Source of the DNA: Acarospora socialis
Lineage: Eukaryota > Ascomycota > Lecanoromycetes > Acarosporales > Acarosporaceae
Assembly: GCA_025617375.2 (NCBI GenBank)
Contig: JAMYGW020000003.1
Coordinates: 1,860,001 to 1,924,000, forward strand
DNA: 64,000 nt
Direction: 5' to 3'
Shown in pieces: positions 1 to 11,430 of this stretch. The notes beneath the pieces are model-generated. The model did no database searches and was not told where the DNA came from. It worked only from the letters and a program-made list of their open reading frames with translations. How positions within the stretch are numbered: the stretch's first letter is position 1; every line of letters begins with the position of its first letter. The position numbers and the translations under genes were made by a program.

Positions 1-688
1 TCATCTGCAGCAAAGTTAGTCATATGACAAATTTCAAATTCTCAGTATATTTTCACTCACAAACAATATCTCAAAGTTTCTTATTCATCACAGCTATGTT
101 CTCTTGCTCAAGAAGAAAGTCAAATTCAGTGATTACACAGTCAAAGAAGATTGTCATTCAGTTAAGTCTTCTCACTTTTATCTTCAAAATTGTGATTTCT
201 CAAAGCAGCATCTTCTGACTATCAAACAGCTGATTTTAAGAGCTATAGTTATGAATTTACTACTGAAAATTCAACATATTAAAGTCATCTCTGTTTATCT
301 TCAGCTGATTATGCTGTATCAATGTAGTTATGTGTTTTTGCAGTTACAGTCAGCTTTACTTGAACTGAGTGAATTAAATACTTCAACTGAGTTATTTTGT
401 ATTGTAGCAGATGTTGTATATCATATATAGTCTTTTTTCATTGTGAGTTTCACTACTAGAGTGTCAGTTCTTTGTAAGTACTCTCTGCTGAAATGACTGA
501 GCTGTATGAACAGTTTTCAAACTATGAATGTAAAATACATTTAATGTGAAAGACTTTATCTTTCTATAAAATTAAATGCACTAATCTCTGAAGATTGATA
601 TATAATCAGCAGTGCTCATTGTTACATTGTGTTGTACAATTTCTGCTATCACTTGTGTAAAAAGCTTCAATTATGATATAAATCACAG
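1..688. other. degenerate AT-rich stretch, possibly exon and intron of the host gene
   Basis: I recognise no named gene here. The plus strand reads as plausible coding in one frame from the window start to about 620. It then appears to switch to the frame that runs on from 689. An intron of about 55 bases, beginning GTACAA near 634 and ending ATCACAG near 688, would explain the switch, but this is inference. The short open stretches at 24-218 and 104-430 are not distinctive. If the reading is right, the gene begins left of the window. Confidence 0.3.
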
Positions 689-3600
689 TACACTATTCTT
701 CAGATTTTACTCTTATTCATATTCAGTCATAGAGTTCATGAACTATAAAGCATCATCTACTTCTGTTCAGCATTGTTCAATTCTTTGTGAAATTTGAGAA
801 ACATATAAAGATTACTGTCTCACTGAAGAAACTGCTTCAAAGAAAGAAGCAAAATTGATTTTTATGACATGATGAAGTCAAAAATTGAAAGAAAATAACA
901 TTTGCACTCTTCAAGCTCAAGATCTTCAAGAAGTCTATTTTGATGAAGAATCTGAATAAGCAGCTAGACTTTCTTGTCTGAAAGTTTGTCTGCAACTCAT
1001 GTTTCAGCAGATCAGATTTTTTCAAATAATTATTTATGCTCAACAAGAATGTTTCACTTCTAACTCTGATTGTCAGACTTAACATTTTTCTCAAAAAGTT
1101 CTTGAAATTTGCTGCTCAATTAAATCAATGAAAGAAATTCATCAATCTTGTTGAAGTTGTCAAACTTCTATTCACTTTATCATTATAATGTAAAAAGAAA
1201 GTTCTAATCAGTGAGATTAAAGAAGCAGTAGATTTTATTAAAGAAGTATTGAGATTTATGACTGTGAAACATTTAATGAGAACTTCAAGCAGTACTGTCT
1301 TAAATCTGAGCATGACTGACTGAAGAATAACAAATTTCAGCAATTACATGCAAACAATCTTCTCACAGAAATCTTCAATGAAAAATGAGTAGACTCAAAG
1401 TCAAAAACAATGCAGAAAATTCATCAACTCAATTACAGCTGAAGTTTTCAAAAGAGAAACAAGCAGTAAAATAATGAATTGACATGCTGAAGAGAATGAA
1501 TAAAGTACAATGTGATGCATGAATAAAAAGAAAGACTTTTGAGAATAATGACTCAATTGAAAAACTTGCATAGCAGTTAATGTTCTATCATGCTCATTAA
1601 GTATATGCAGAACAATGTATGTAACTCAGAGTTTAGTAAAGATCTGTAAGATGACATTAAGACTTTGATGCATATGTTATGTTTGTTATTGAATTTAGCT
1701 TCTTAAGCTCTCATTGAAGTTTCAACAGATTGATGTCAAGTATATTGAAATATATTTCAAAATCAGTTTCATTATTTAAGATGTCATTCATCTGATCAGA
1801 ATACACATTTTGAATCTTAAAGAAATTCATTACAGACTGTAAAAGCAGACTGCAATCAGTTCACAGTCAGCACAATAAAGTTAATACAACAGATAGAAAA
1901 AAACACTGTGACAAATGAAGTTTTAAGATCATAAAGAGAAGCAATGAAGAGCTGAAGTATTAGTGATGATGTTGATGAAGATGAGTGAAAGAAAATGAAT
2001 GAAGAAAGATGCAGAGAAAAGAGATATGAAGTATGTATAGAGAAGATAATTGAATGAAAAATGAAAAGTAACTCACAAAAGCTTGCAAGTAAATCAGAAA
2101 CTACACTGTCTCAGTATCTGTAGCAATATCTTATGATTGTTACAACTGAACTAATGTCATAACTGAGCTGCTGTCACAACTGAGTCAACATTGAGCTTGA
2201 AATGCAGTGCTGATAACTTCAATACACAGCAGTACATATGAAACTCATAAGAAAGTAAAAACAAACAAAAAGATTACTGCAACATCAGAAAAAGCAGAAT
2301 ATCATGACATCTTCATTAGCACATGAAAAAAAGAGTTAAAGATGAAGAAAATGACAGCAGAAAGAAGTGAGAAGAAAAGCTGATGAGAAAGAGTGATGAG
2401 ACAATGCTAAATCTAAAGAAACACATCATTTCATAATGAGAAATTCAGACACATTAAGATTGACATCACTGTTCTTTACACATATATTAATGTATTTGTT
2501 GAAGATTACAGTTTTAACAATGTATCTATCTTGTCACATTCTGCAGTGCATGACATCTCTTTTGATGACACATAAAATTTAATATGCTGATATTTTTATT
2601 GTAATCTGAACATGATTTCTTCAATTTTCATCACAGTTCTGTTGTCATAATAAGTACTTAAGATAAAGAATAAGTCAGAAGATATTCAGATATCTTTTAA
2701 AAGACATTCAGAATAAGAAAAGCTGAGTAAACTGTTATATTATGTGCTCAGTGTGACTTAAAACATAATTAATAATACACAGTTCAATACATCATCTTCT
2801 GATCAGCACAATCAATTATTTTACTGATTTATTTTCTATATACTATCACTGAACTCTGAATTAATTATAAAAGATGAGTGAGTTGACTGCATTAACATCT
2901 TTCACATTTTAATGAAACATCTCTCTGCTAAATGTCTTAGAGACTTAAGTTTTTCATTAAGATATGAAAAATACAAGACTACTTGATCAAGCAGACACAG
3001 TCTGACTCAAGTTAAATCTCAATTGAATTAATGATGACTTTAATCACAAGTGAATTTTATAGAAAAGTACATTACATGACACAAATTTATTGAGATTCAA
3101 AGAGACACTGATATTCAGCTTTGAACAAAATTCAAAAGAAGTATAAATGAAAGAGTGATAGAACAGAAGTTAAACTATAAATTTAATCTCATAAAGTTGT
3201 TAATATAATATGAAATGAATTCAATACTGATACTGACATCAGCAGAATTAATAGTTATCTGAGTTGAAATTAAACATTAAATAGCTTCACAAGAATGATA
3301 AAGCACATTGTAGTAAGATAGAGATTAAACTTTCTTTACAAAGTACACAAGCAAGAAATTATCTTCTTTCTTATTTCAAGAATTCTGACACAGAGAATTT
3401 AATGCATTAACTCAGACAAGAAAGTGCACATCAACTGATTCTTTACAATCATCACAATCATAATGAGAATTTACTTATCAAAATTGATTCAGAATCAGCA
3501 GAGCTCTTAATATTACAAGAGATTTTGAATTTCATGACTGAGATCATCATATGATATAAATTAATCTGAAAATACAATCTGTGCAAAGTTCTTAATCTCA

Positions 3601-4081
3601 CAAGAGATTTTGAACTTCAAGATGATAGTTTTTCTGTGATAAGTGCAGTTTTCAAAGAACTTACTATTTATTTCTGCAGAATTTCAAGTCTTAAGACACA
3701 GAAACATCACAATAACTCTTATTGTGTGATATAAATTTTTTTAGAATTTACAGTTTCACAAGCAATTAAAAATCACAAAGTTAGTAAGAACTCTATAAGT
3801 GAAGTCTTTGAATCATAAATGAATTCTATCTCAGAATAATGATAATTATATAGCTTTTGATTCATCACAGATTTATAAGAATCAATTGTTCTATTCTGAA
3901 CTGATTCTAAAATTAACTCAGTTATAATTAAAAATATTTTTTCATTCTTCAGAAACTGTTACAGTACTGTGACATAATAATAATTGCTGAGTAATCAACA
4001 GAGTTAAAATATTCTTAATGTCATCATAGCACTTTGTTCTGTTTCAGTCTTCAATCAATATTCACACATTTTCAATCTTCA
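689..4081 (+). pseudogene. unrecognised host gene, 5' part, cut by retroelement 1
   Basis: One plus-strand frame can be read from about 689 to 4081, some 1,130 codons, without a frameshift. It has many in-frame TGA, TAG and TAA codons. Stretches such as 801-1000, 1900-2100 and 2979-4081 have the charged, mixed composition of coding sequence, including an acidic DVDEDE run near 1965-1985. I recognise no catalytic motif. The frame ends at the CTTCA target duplication of element 1. After removal of the element and one duplication copy, the codon at the junction is restored and reading resumes at 10159. The product may be the N-terminal part of the gene that ends at 20503, or a separate gene. The length of clean frame is seen; the identity is unknown. 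Confidence 0.4.
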
Positions 4082-4398
4082 TGTTACAGCCATATTTCAA
4101 GAAGAGTAGCATAATAGAAGGTACACCTGAAGCAGACATAGTTCTAAGCATGAAATGATGAAACATCAGGCATTTTCTTGTGAGCATGTGTCAGAGAGCA
4201 CATCAGAACACTGGAATGCTGAGTGTGTCAGTGTGTCTATTTCTATATAGTAGGGTTGATTCTCTTATGAAATTGATTGTGTTCAACTCATCTAGTTATG
4301 CAATACAAAGCTACTGTTTATCTAGAACCTTTGAATCTTTATATCAAGAAGCATAAACTCTAGCCCTATAATCAAGGAATCTCAGTTGGAACATAACA
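4082..4398 (+). repeat. 5' LTR of retrotransposon 1
   Basis: This 317-bp direct repeat starts TGTTACAGCC and ends GGAACATAACA, with short inverted ends TGTTA/TAACA. It is preceded by the duplication CTTCA. It matches the 3' LTR over its whole length. A TATA-like TCTATATAGTAG block near 4236-4250 is a plausible core promoter for the element. The gag start codon follows 27 bases after its end. Confidence 0.95.
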
Positions 4399-4424
4399 CT
4401 TTGAACACTCTCACAATATAAAGA

Positions 4425-5900
4425 ATGTCATTCAAAGAATCAACCTCAGACAGTGCATTGCAGAGTACTGAGTCAACAAAGACAGTTAACATCAACTTCA
4501 AAGTACCCAAAGTCAAGACACCAGAGAACTTTATGGGCAACCAATGAAATCTGAGGCAGTTTCTTGCCCAACTAGACCTGTATGTTGAATTCAATGTGAA
4601 GAAGTTTTCAAGCAATACCAACAGAATCTTGTTCACAATATTCTACCTGAAGAACACAGCATTTAACTGAGTTAAACTCAAGCTTAAAGAGTTTCTGACC
4701 ATGAGTCTGAGAGAGAAAGAAGTAAACATCTTATACATCAGTCATTGAGAACAATTCAAGAAGGAGCTTAAAGTGATCTTTGAGGTAATAAATGAGAAAC
4801 ATGCAACAGAACAAAAGATACACACATTATGACAAGAAGAATTTGCAGTCAAGTATGTGGCAGAGTTTCAATGACTTGCAGCACTCACACAATGAAACAT
4901 GAATCAGTTAACATCAATATACTATTGAGACTTGAAGAAGTCTATCAAAGATGAGATTGCATGAAGCAAGAGACTCAACAACTTACAAGAACTAATCAAT
5001 CAGACAATTATGATAGACAGTTGTCAATGAAAACATCAAATGAAAAGAAAGAGCTACTGACAACAAGGATGAATGAGTAGGTTCATGAAGAATAAGCAAA
5101 GACAATTCTACTCAAACTCTATGAACCTCAATATGATCAAGAAGTGTCATCAGAAGTCATGAAGAACTAGATGAGCAGAGTCTGAATGCTGAACAGAGTG
5201 ATTCAATAAAACTCAGATAACATTGCAAAACAAGATGTGAACATGTTACAACTGTGAAAAATCTGAACACCTTGTCTGAGAATGCAACAGACCTCAGAAA
5301 AAGAGGAAGAACATTGCAGCAGTGATGGTCAAAATGAAAATGAAGAAATCAAGTGTAGTGCATGACACTCTGAGTTGAACAGTCTGTTATGATGATATGT
5401 GCTGAGCACATATGAGTGCAAAAGACAGAGTCAGATGGTACTCACAGAAACTGTGCAAAGGTGCAAGAAATAGGTATGACACAATGAGTCAATCAATCTA
5501 TGAGAAAGAATTAGCTATTCTTATCAAGAAAAAAGTTCTTGATGCTGAGATCAAAGAGACTGATGCTCAAGAAACCCAGATAGAAGAAAACTACAGTGAT
5601 AGCATCTGACAAGCACTGAATTTGAATGCAGACCAAAAAGAAATCAATGAATAAGAAGTCAACATGAAGCTGAAGACAGCACACCAGCACCTCAAGAATC
5701 AATGATGAGTGTTGAAGAAAGAAAGACTTCAATTTGAGAAGCAAGAGCTTGAGCAAGAGATGCAAGCTCAGAAACAGAAAGCACAACACAAGAATATGAA
5801 AACACAAGAGACATATGATCAGCTAGAGAAGCTGATGACAGCTGTTAAAGACAAATGTCTCAGCAGCAATGATGCAATATTGCTCAGATCTCTTGTTTGA
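4425..5900 (+). pseudogene. gag of retrotransposon 1
   Basis: The frame starts at ATG 4425 and encodes the structural nucleocapsid polyprotein of a Gypsy element. It reads MSFKES at the start, then a capsid-like block with TPENFMG and LAQLDLYVEF motifs at residues about 35-55, typical of fungal Gypsy Gag. A CCHC zinc knuckle (CX2CX4HX4C) lies at 5243-5284. Downstream the same frame continues through open segments at 5412-5609 and 5709-5900, the second strongly coiled-coil (Gln/Glu/Lys-rich). In-frame stops, mostly TGA where Trp or Arg is expected, make it inactive. The true C-terminus and the handover to pol between 5900 and 6280 are unclear, and at least one frame change is needed there. Confidence 0.85.
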
Positions 5901-6280
5901 AAAACAAAAAGCCACAAGGTCAAGATATGCTTACCTGAAGAATATACCACACAAAATAAAGACAGATGAACCTTCAGTGAAGAGTATATACCACTCAAAT
6001 TTCTGCAAAGAGTAAGAGTCTTTGAGAGTCAGTTGCAGATGAAGTACAATCAGTATGAACTCTGACTACATTCAGAAAGATGCATTGAGCAGCACAGTCT
6101 AGAGTATGTGAACCTTATGGTTGAAAGAAAACCAAGATGAGTTCAAGAACTTTGAAGATGAGCTGAACAATCAAGTGAGTCAAAAAATGAAAAGCTTTCT
6201 TGACAAAACTAGAGAATAAGAAGCTAGTGATGTCTCAAAGACAGAATAATGATCATAGAATATGAATCAAGATCATGATC

Positions 6281-9200
6281 AATGAACACCAGATCAATGC
6301 ATTGATGAATTTTGAAGCAGACAGAAATATCATGAGTCAACAAATAGTTGATATGTTAGAATTAGAAACACAGTGAGTGTGCTGTTCATTCAACATATAA
6401 ATGACAAATGAAGTCATTGAAAGAATTGATGAGGAAATCTGTGTGGAAGTCTCAATTCTTGAAAACTCACAAGAGATAATGTTTAACATTATGAAATCAA
6501 TCAGATACAACACAGTACTAGAGATGCTCTGGTTGTGCAGAAGAAATTCATGAATTGATTGAGTTACAAAAGAAATATATGCAATCAAGAACACATATAA
6601 GATTTCTGAACAACCAGAAATGAGCTTATCAGAGCATAAGTCATGAGATCATGAGATACTGCTATTGAATGAAAAACAACCTAAGTGAATGTCATTGTAC
6701 TCAATGAGCAAGAACCAACTCAAGAAAGTCAGAACTTACCTTGACAAGAATCTCAAGAGAGAATTCATCAAATCATCAAAATCATCAGCAGAATATCTGA
6801 TCCTGTTTGTACTGAAGAAAGATGAAAGAAAATGACTGTGTGTTGATTACAGACAACTCAACAAGATAACTCATCAAGACAGTTATTTCTTACTGCTGAT
6901 AGAAGAGTTGCAAGATTGATTAGAAAAGACTAAATGGTTTATGAGCTTAGACCTTAAAGATGCCTACTACCAAGTTTGAATGAAAGAAGACAAAGAATGG
7001 AAGACAGCATTCTGAACAAGATATGAACACTATGAGTATATTGTCATGTCATTTGAGCTGAAGAATGTCTCAGCCATCTTTCAGAGATTGATCAATGATA
7101 TATTGAGAGAATATCTCAATGATTTTGTGATCACATATCTCAACAACATCCTGATATATTCAGAAGACCTTGAAGAGCACTGAGAGCATGTGCAAAAGAT
7201 ATTAGCAAAGCTCAACAAGAGAGTCTTGTACATGAAAAAGTCAAAGAGCAGATTTAAGACCAAGAAAGTTGAGTTTCTAGACTATGTGATTTGACCTGAA
7301 CAGATCAAGAAGAATTCAAAGAAAACAAAAGCAGTCAGAAGCTGATCAACACCAAAATGAATCAAGGAAGTACAGGTCTTCCTAGGATTAATGAACTATT
7401 ATTGAAAGTTTGTACCAAACTATGCAAGAATTGTGAAACCACTAACACATTTGACACACAAGAGCAAAGAATAGCATTGAGATGAAGAGCAGAAGAATGC
7501 ATTTCATGTATTAAAGAAAAGTTTTAGTGAAACAGCACACCTGAGAATACTCAATTCAGCATGCAAGAAGACACTGAAAACTGATGCTTCAGATTTCACA
7601 GTAGAAGCATGCTTATACCAGATTGAGAAGAAACAGCAGAGACTCATAGCATATTGATTTAGAAAGTTATCAGAACTCAAGAAAAGGTATGAGGTTCATG
7701 ACAAGAAACTTCTTGCAATAGTGAAAGCACTGCAAGATTGAAGACTCTATCTTGTGAGCACCAGCAAGTCAATTCAGATCTATACAGATCACAAGAACCT
7801 GAGAAACTTTGCAACAACAAAGCAACTCAACCAACAACAAGTTCATTGGGCAGAGCAGTTAGCAGACTATGAATTTCAAATTCATTACAAGAAGAATAAT
7901 GAAAATGACAAAGCAGATGCCTTGAGTAGGCAATCTGATCATGAAGACATACAAGTGGTGCACATCAAAATTCTAAGCAAAGACAATAACAGAATCCTCA
8001 TGAAGAACTTAGCAGCAATGTACAAGGTGAAACAAGTTTTCTTGATGAACAAAGAACTCATTGAGATGTGTCACTACAGCAGAATCAGAGAACACCTAGA
8101 AGTCAAATGCACAGAGAATCTAATGTGAAGAAGACACAATATTGACAATCTTAAAAATCAAATCACCAGAATGATTGCTGTGTGCAATTCATGCTGAAGA
8201 AACAAGATCAATTGAGACAAGCAATATGACAAAGTAACACAACTAGACACACTGAACACACCATGAAAGTTGATTATCATGAACTTTATCATGAAACTAC
8301 CATTGTCAAAGGACTCAGCATGAAAAATGAGATTCAATAGTATATTGATCATAGTGAACAGATTGACCAAGTACACAATGTTCATTTCATTCAAAGAAAC
8401 TGCAACAGCACCAATATTGACATACATGATACTAAGAGAATTGATTAGCAATCATGAACTACCAAAGAAATTTATCATCAACAGAGACAAGCTGTTTACA
8501 AGCAAGTTCTGGGAAATGCTTACAGTAGAACTCAAGATAAAGCACAAGATGTCAACAGCATATCACTCACAGACAGATGAGCAAAGCAAGTGAATGAACC
8601 AGACAGTAGAAACATACTTGAGACACTATGTTAGCAAAAGTCAGGATGACTGAGTACAACTGTTGTCAATGGCACAGTTTGTGTACAACAACACAAAAAA
8701 CAAGACTACAAGAGAAACACCTTTCTATATGAACTATGACTATAACCTGAAGGTCTGGCAAGATCTCAAAGAACACAGATCACAAAGTCAAAAAGCAATT
8801 TTGAATATCACACAGTTAAAGAAACTGCACCAAGACCTGACAAAATGGATCAGACAGCAGATGGAACAAACAACAAAGACAAAATCATTTGAAGAAGAAA
8901 AAAGAGTATACCTAAGAACAGACAACATACAAACAAAGAAAAAGAGCAAAAAGCTGAAGAACAAAAGCATTGAGCCATTCAAAATTATACAGAATATCAG
9001 GGGGCAAAGTTATGAGTTAGACTTACTCAAGAAAATGAGAATACACCCAATATTTCATGCATTCATGCTACAGCATTGCAATCAGTCCATACCACTTCAA
9101 ACTACTGAAATGCCTGTCAAACCCAACAAAGAATATGAAGTTGAGGACATTCTAGAAAAGAGAATGATTAGTGAGAAAGCTCACTATCTCATCAAATGAA

Positions 9201-9298
9201 AAGAATATGATACCTCAGAGAATACCTGAGAACCAAGAGAAAATCTCAAGAACTGTGCAAGAACACTTCAACATTTTGAGAAAAGAGATTGAGGTTAG
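6281..9298 (+). pseudogene. pol of retrotransposon 1: protease, RT, RNase H, integrase, chromodomain
   Basis: A single frame runs for about 1,005 codons with no net frameshift. A retropepsin-like segment lies near 6281-6400, with the Asp-Ser/Thr-Gly site eroded. Reverse transcriptase spans about 6750-7300 and includes LCVDYRQLNKIT. The catalytic YLDD reads YLNN at 7136-7147. RNase H lies at about 7560-7930, with the TDHKNL motif and the ALSR box that closes it. The integrase core spans about 8250-8600, including AYHSQTDEQ. A GPY/F-like region follows, ending with PIFHAFML near 9050. The chromodomain is at 9139-9298 (EYEVEDILEKR, YLIK, NLKNC). Stops fall mostly at expected Trp or Arg codons. 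It is dead as a polyprotein. The family call is firm, the exact N-terminus is not. Confidence 0.93.
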
Positions 9299-9416
9299 TT
9301 CAGAAGGATGAAGACATTGTATTCATAAGTTGCAACATAGATTGAGAATTTTTGTTCTCTGTTTCATCATTATCATCTGCAAGCTCTTCAGCAAGACACT
9401 TCACTTTCATGTCAAT

Positions 9417-9755
9417 TCAGACTTCAGATTGTTTCAAGGTTTTCTGTAATCTAGCAATTTTTGCTAAGAGTGCAGAAAGTTGCTCATTGAGAGTCAGAGA
9501 GAGCTCATTTTCAGTTTTTAAATGAACAGACTCTAAAAAGTCAAGAGAGAGACTGATGCAGAAATGATCTTGATGCACACACTCAGCACACTTTGCAGAC
9601 TTTAAGAAGTCAGACAACATCAAAGAATCAAAAGACATCATGATACAAGAAAGATCAATGTCAAGACAATGATCACAAGAAACAAGTGCAGGATTTTCTT
9701 TATGAAAGATGATATCAACAAGGTGAAGACAATTTTTGGATTTCAGGTGCATCAT
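9417..9755 (-). CDS. antisense Cys-rich coiled-coil ORF (Zn2Cys6-like) inside retrotransposon 1
   Basis: This is an intact 112-residue ORF on the strand opposite to gag-pol, between the chromodomain and the 3' LTR. It contains CX2CX6C (CDHCLDIDLSC), an 18-residue linker, then CX2CX6C (CAECVHQDHFC). That cysteine pattern matches the fungal Zn2Cys6 binuclear cluster apart from a longer linker. The C-terminal third is heptad-like (LTLNEQLSALLAKIARLQ). Its ATG lies 82 bases from the 3' LTR, so an antisense promoter in the LTR could drive it. A degraded homologue sits at the same place in the element copy at 61.1-64 kb. I recall similar hypothetical proteins around ascomycete repeats. The function is unknown; nucleic-acid binding is a guess from the cysteines. 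Confidence 0.7.
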   Translation of the reverse strand: MMHLKSKNCLHLVDIIFHKENPALVSCDHCLDIDLSCIMMSFDSLMLSDFLKSAKCAECVHQDHFCISLSLDFLESVHLKTENELSLTLNEQLSALLAKIARLQKTLKQSEV

Positions 9756-9836
9756 TAAAAAGATGATGAATGAGTACTGATATATACTCTCACTTAAATA
9801 GATTCTAGAGAACTAGTGCCTGAAGAGAAAAAATGA

Positions 9837-10153
9837 TGTTATAATCATATCTCAAGAAAAGTAATGTAATAGAAGATACACCTGAAGCAGATGTAGTTCT
9901 AAGCATGAAATGATGAAACACCAGGTGTTTTCTCATGAGCATGTGTCAGAGAGCACATCAGAACACTGAAATGCTGGGTGTGCCAGTGTGTCTATTTCTA
10001 TATAGTAGGGTCAATTCCCTTATGAAATTGATCATGTTCAACTCATCTAGTTATGCAATACAAAGCTACTGTTTATCTAGAACCTTTGAATCTTTATATC
10101 AAGAAGCATAAACTCTAGCCCTATAATCAAGAAATCTCAGTTGAGACATAACA
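9837..10153 (+). repeat. 3' LTR of retrotransposon 1
   Basis: This 317-bp direct repeat is the same length as the 5' LTR and runs from TGTTATAATC to GAGACATAACA. The duplication CTTCA follows it. Every difference from the 5' copy is a transition. Several sites are TG in one copy and CA in the other, which implies an ancestral CG. Confidence 0.95.
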
Positions 10154-10158
10154 CTTCA

Positions 10159-11197
10159 TAAGTCTGCAACACAAGTCTAATCTTCAATATTCAATTGATT
10201 GAATGTTATTGAATAAAGAAATAATTCTCATGTCTTTAATGTGACTCAACTACTGTCACTAAGATCTAAAAGCATGATGCAGCTTTATTTACTATCTTTA
10301 TATATTGCAGAATATGATGAGCTGCATAGAATATAAGTACTGTTCTTTACTTGTTCTTGATTCATTATTACACTCAGAATTTGACAATTCTGTAATTAAT
10401 GATTGTCATATGTTTGAAATACAACTCTTCAATTCACACAAGTATCAACAATCAGAGCAGTATTCACTTCAACTGAATAAAACATTACAATCTCTGTCAA
10501 AAAAACAGAGACTTAGTCATTCTAGTGAATCTTAACTCTCAGCAGCATTTTAAAACAACTTATTGAAAATCTGATTGATCAAATGTGCATTGAAAAAGTT
10601 AAATTGAAGAAACACTCAATCTGCTTTAAGCTCATCATGTTTATTGTATCAATGATGATTTCACTGATCTGTTACTCAATATATTTGTCACAAATGAATC
10701 TCACTAGCTCACTAAGATAAAAGACTTATCTGACTTGTGAGATCAGATTCTAAGTGAATGTATAAGTGAATGTGCAGATTGTGTGAACACAACTGTAACA
10801 ATATTTTTACTGAACTAAAAAACAATTGCTGATTTACTCAATTTACTGCTGACTTTCTTTGTCACTGTGCACTGAGATATTTAAAGAACATAAAACTATT
10901 TATCAGACATAATGATTCAGATCTGTTGAATCTGAAAAATGTATATAATTGTTAAATATTTACTGATGTTAAAGCTGATCATTTTCTCTTTAATACTTAA
11001 AAACTGTCAATTCTTTTAATCACACAATGAGCTTAAGTCAGTTCAGTTCTCAGAGTTGAAAGCAGAATTCAATATTTACTTTGAATATTAAATTTATTAC
11101 AAAGATCACAATCATTAAAAGCACTGAGTTCTATGATCATAACTTTCAACAGAATCTCATTGATGATGATATTTATTCTGATGAATATGAGTATTCT
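10159..11197 (+). pseudogene. host gene, middle part, between retroelements 1 and 2
   Basis: This segment lies between the two insertions. The frame that ends at element 2 reads an acidic block, DDDIYSDEYEYS, at about 11162-11197. It continues without a shift at 19460 once element 2 and one ATTCT copy are removed. A different frame is open at 10305-10535, just after a TTGCAG that could be a splice acceptor, so an intron or a frame change is likely in the first half. From about 10556 the distal frame looks coding. No named domain is recognised in this part. It belongs to the gene whose conserved end is at 19460-20503. Confidence 0.5.
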
Positions 11198-11390
11198 TGT
11201 AAGCTCACTTTGATCTGTGAGAGTTAGAACTTTCTTGCAAGATCTTGTGTAACTAGTATGCTTAGTAAGTCAGTCTTTGTGAAGAAATAAAAGTGCACAC
11301 TTTTTCTTTTGCAAAGATTAGCAACAATTCTATCTATGCATCTCAACTCTTAAAGTTCATTATCACATAACTGTCAAGATCAGTCTCACA
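11198..11390 (+). repeat. 5' LTR of retrotransposon 2
   Basis: This 193-bp direct repeat matches 19262-19454 end to end. It has TG...CA termini and is preceded by the target duplication ATTCT. The first in-frame ATG of gag-pol follows 41 bases after its end. Confidence 0.93.
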
Positions 11391-11430
11391 GTATTGTCAC
11401 TTCAATTTATCATAAGACAGTTATTCAGCA

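Larger units (their letters stand above)
4082..10153 (+). mobile_element. LTR retrotransposon 1 (Gypsy/chromovirus), complete but mutated
   Basis: The element is bounded by two 317-bp direct LTRs that begin TGTTA and end ATAACA. A perfect 5-bp target duplication, CTTCA, lies at 4077-4081 and 10154-10158. Internally the order is gag, protease, reverse transcriptase, RNase H, integrase, chromodomain, which is the Gypsy order, with the chromodomain marking a chromovirus. A purine-rich stretch at 9821-9836 just before the 3' LTR fits a polypurine tract. No clear tRNA primer-binding site follows the 5' LTR. Dozens of in-frame stops make gag and pol non-functional. A separate antisense ORF lies between pol and the 3' LTR. 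The LTRs differ by about 27 transitions and no indels. Confidence 0.95.

Noticed and set aside
4382-4636. 84-codon minus-strand open frame
   Set aside because: It lies across the 5' LTR end and gag start of element 1 and mirrors the gag frame.
5511-5807. 98-codon Leu/Phe-rich minus-strand frame, like a membrane protein
   Set aside because: It is the complement of the Lys/Gln/Glu-rich coiled-coil part of gag; Leu/Phe arise from complemented Lys/Glu codons.
8158-8451. 97-codon minus-strand open frame
   Set aside because: It is the antisense shadow of the integrase core of element 1. The matching plus-strand frame at 62827-63066 is the same shadow in element 3.
10840-11040. possible Copia-type RNase H (ALRYLKNIK, FTDVKADH)
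   Set aside because: The resemblance is short, in a frame that competes with the host-gene frame, and no other Copia motif is nearby.
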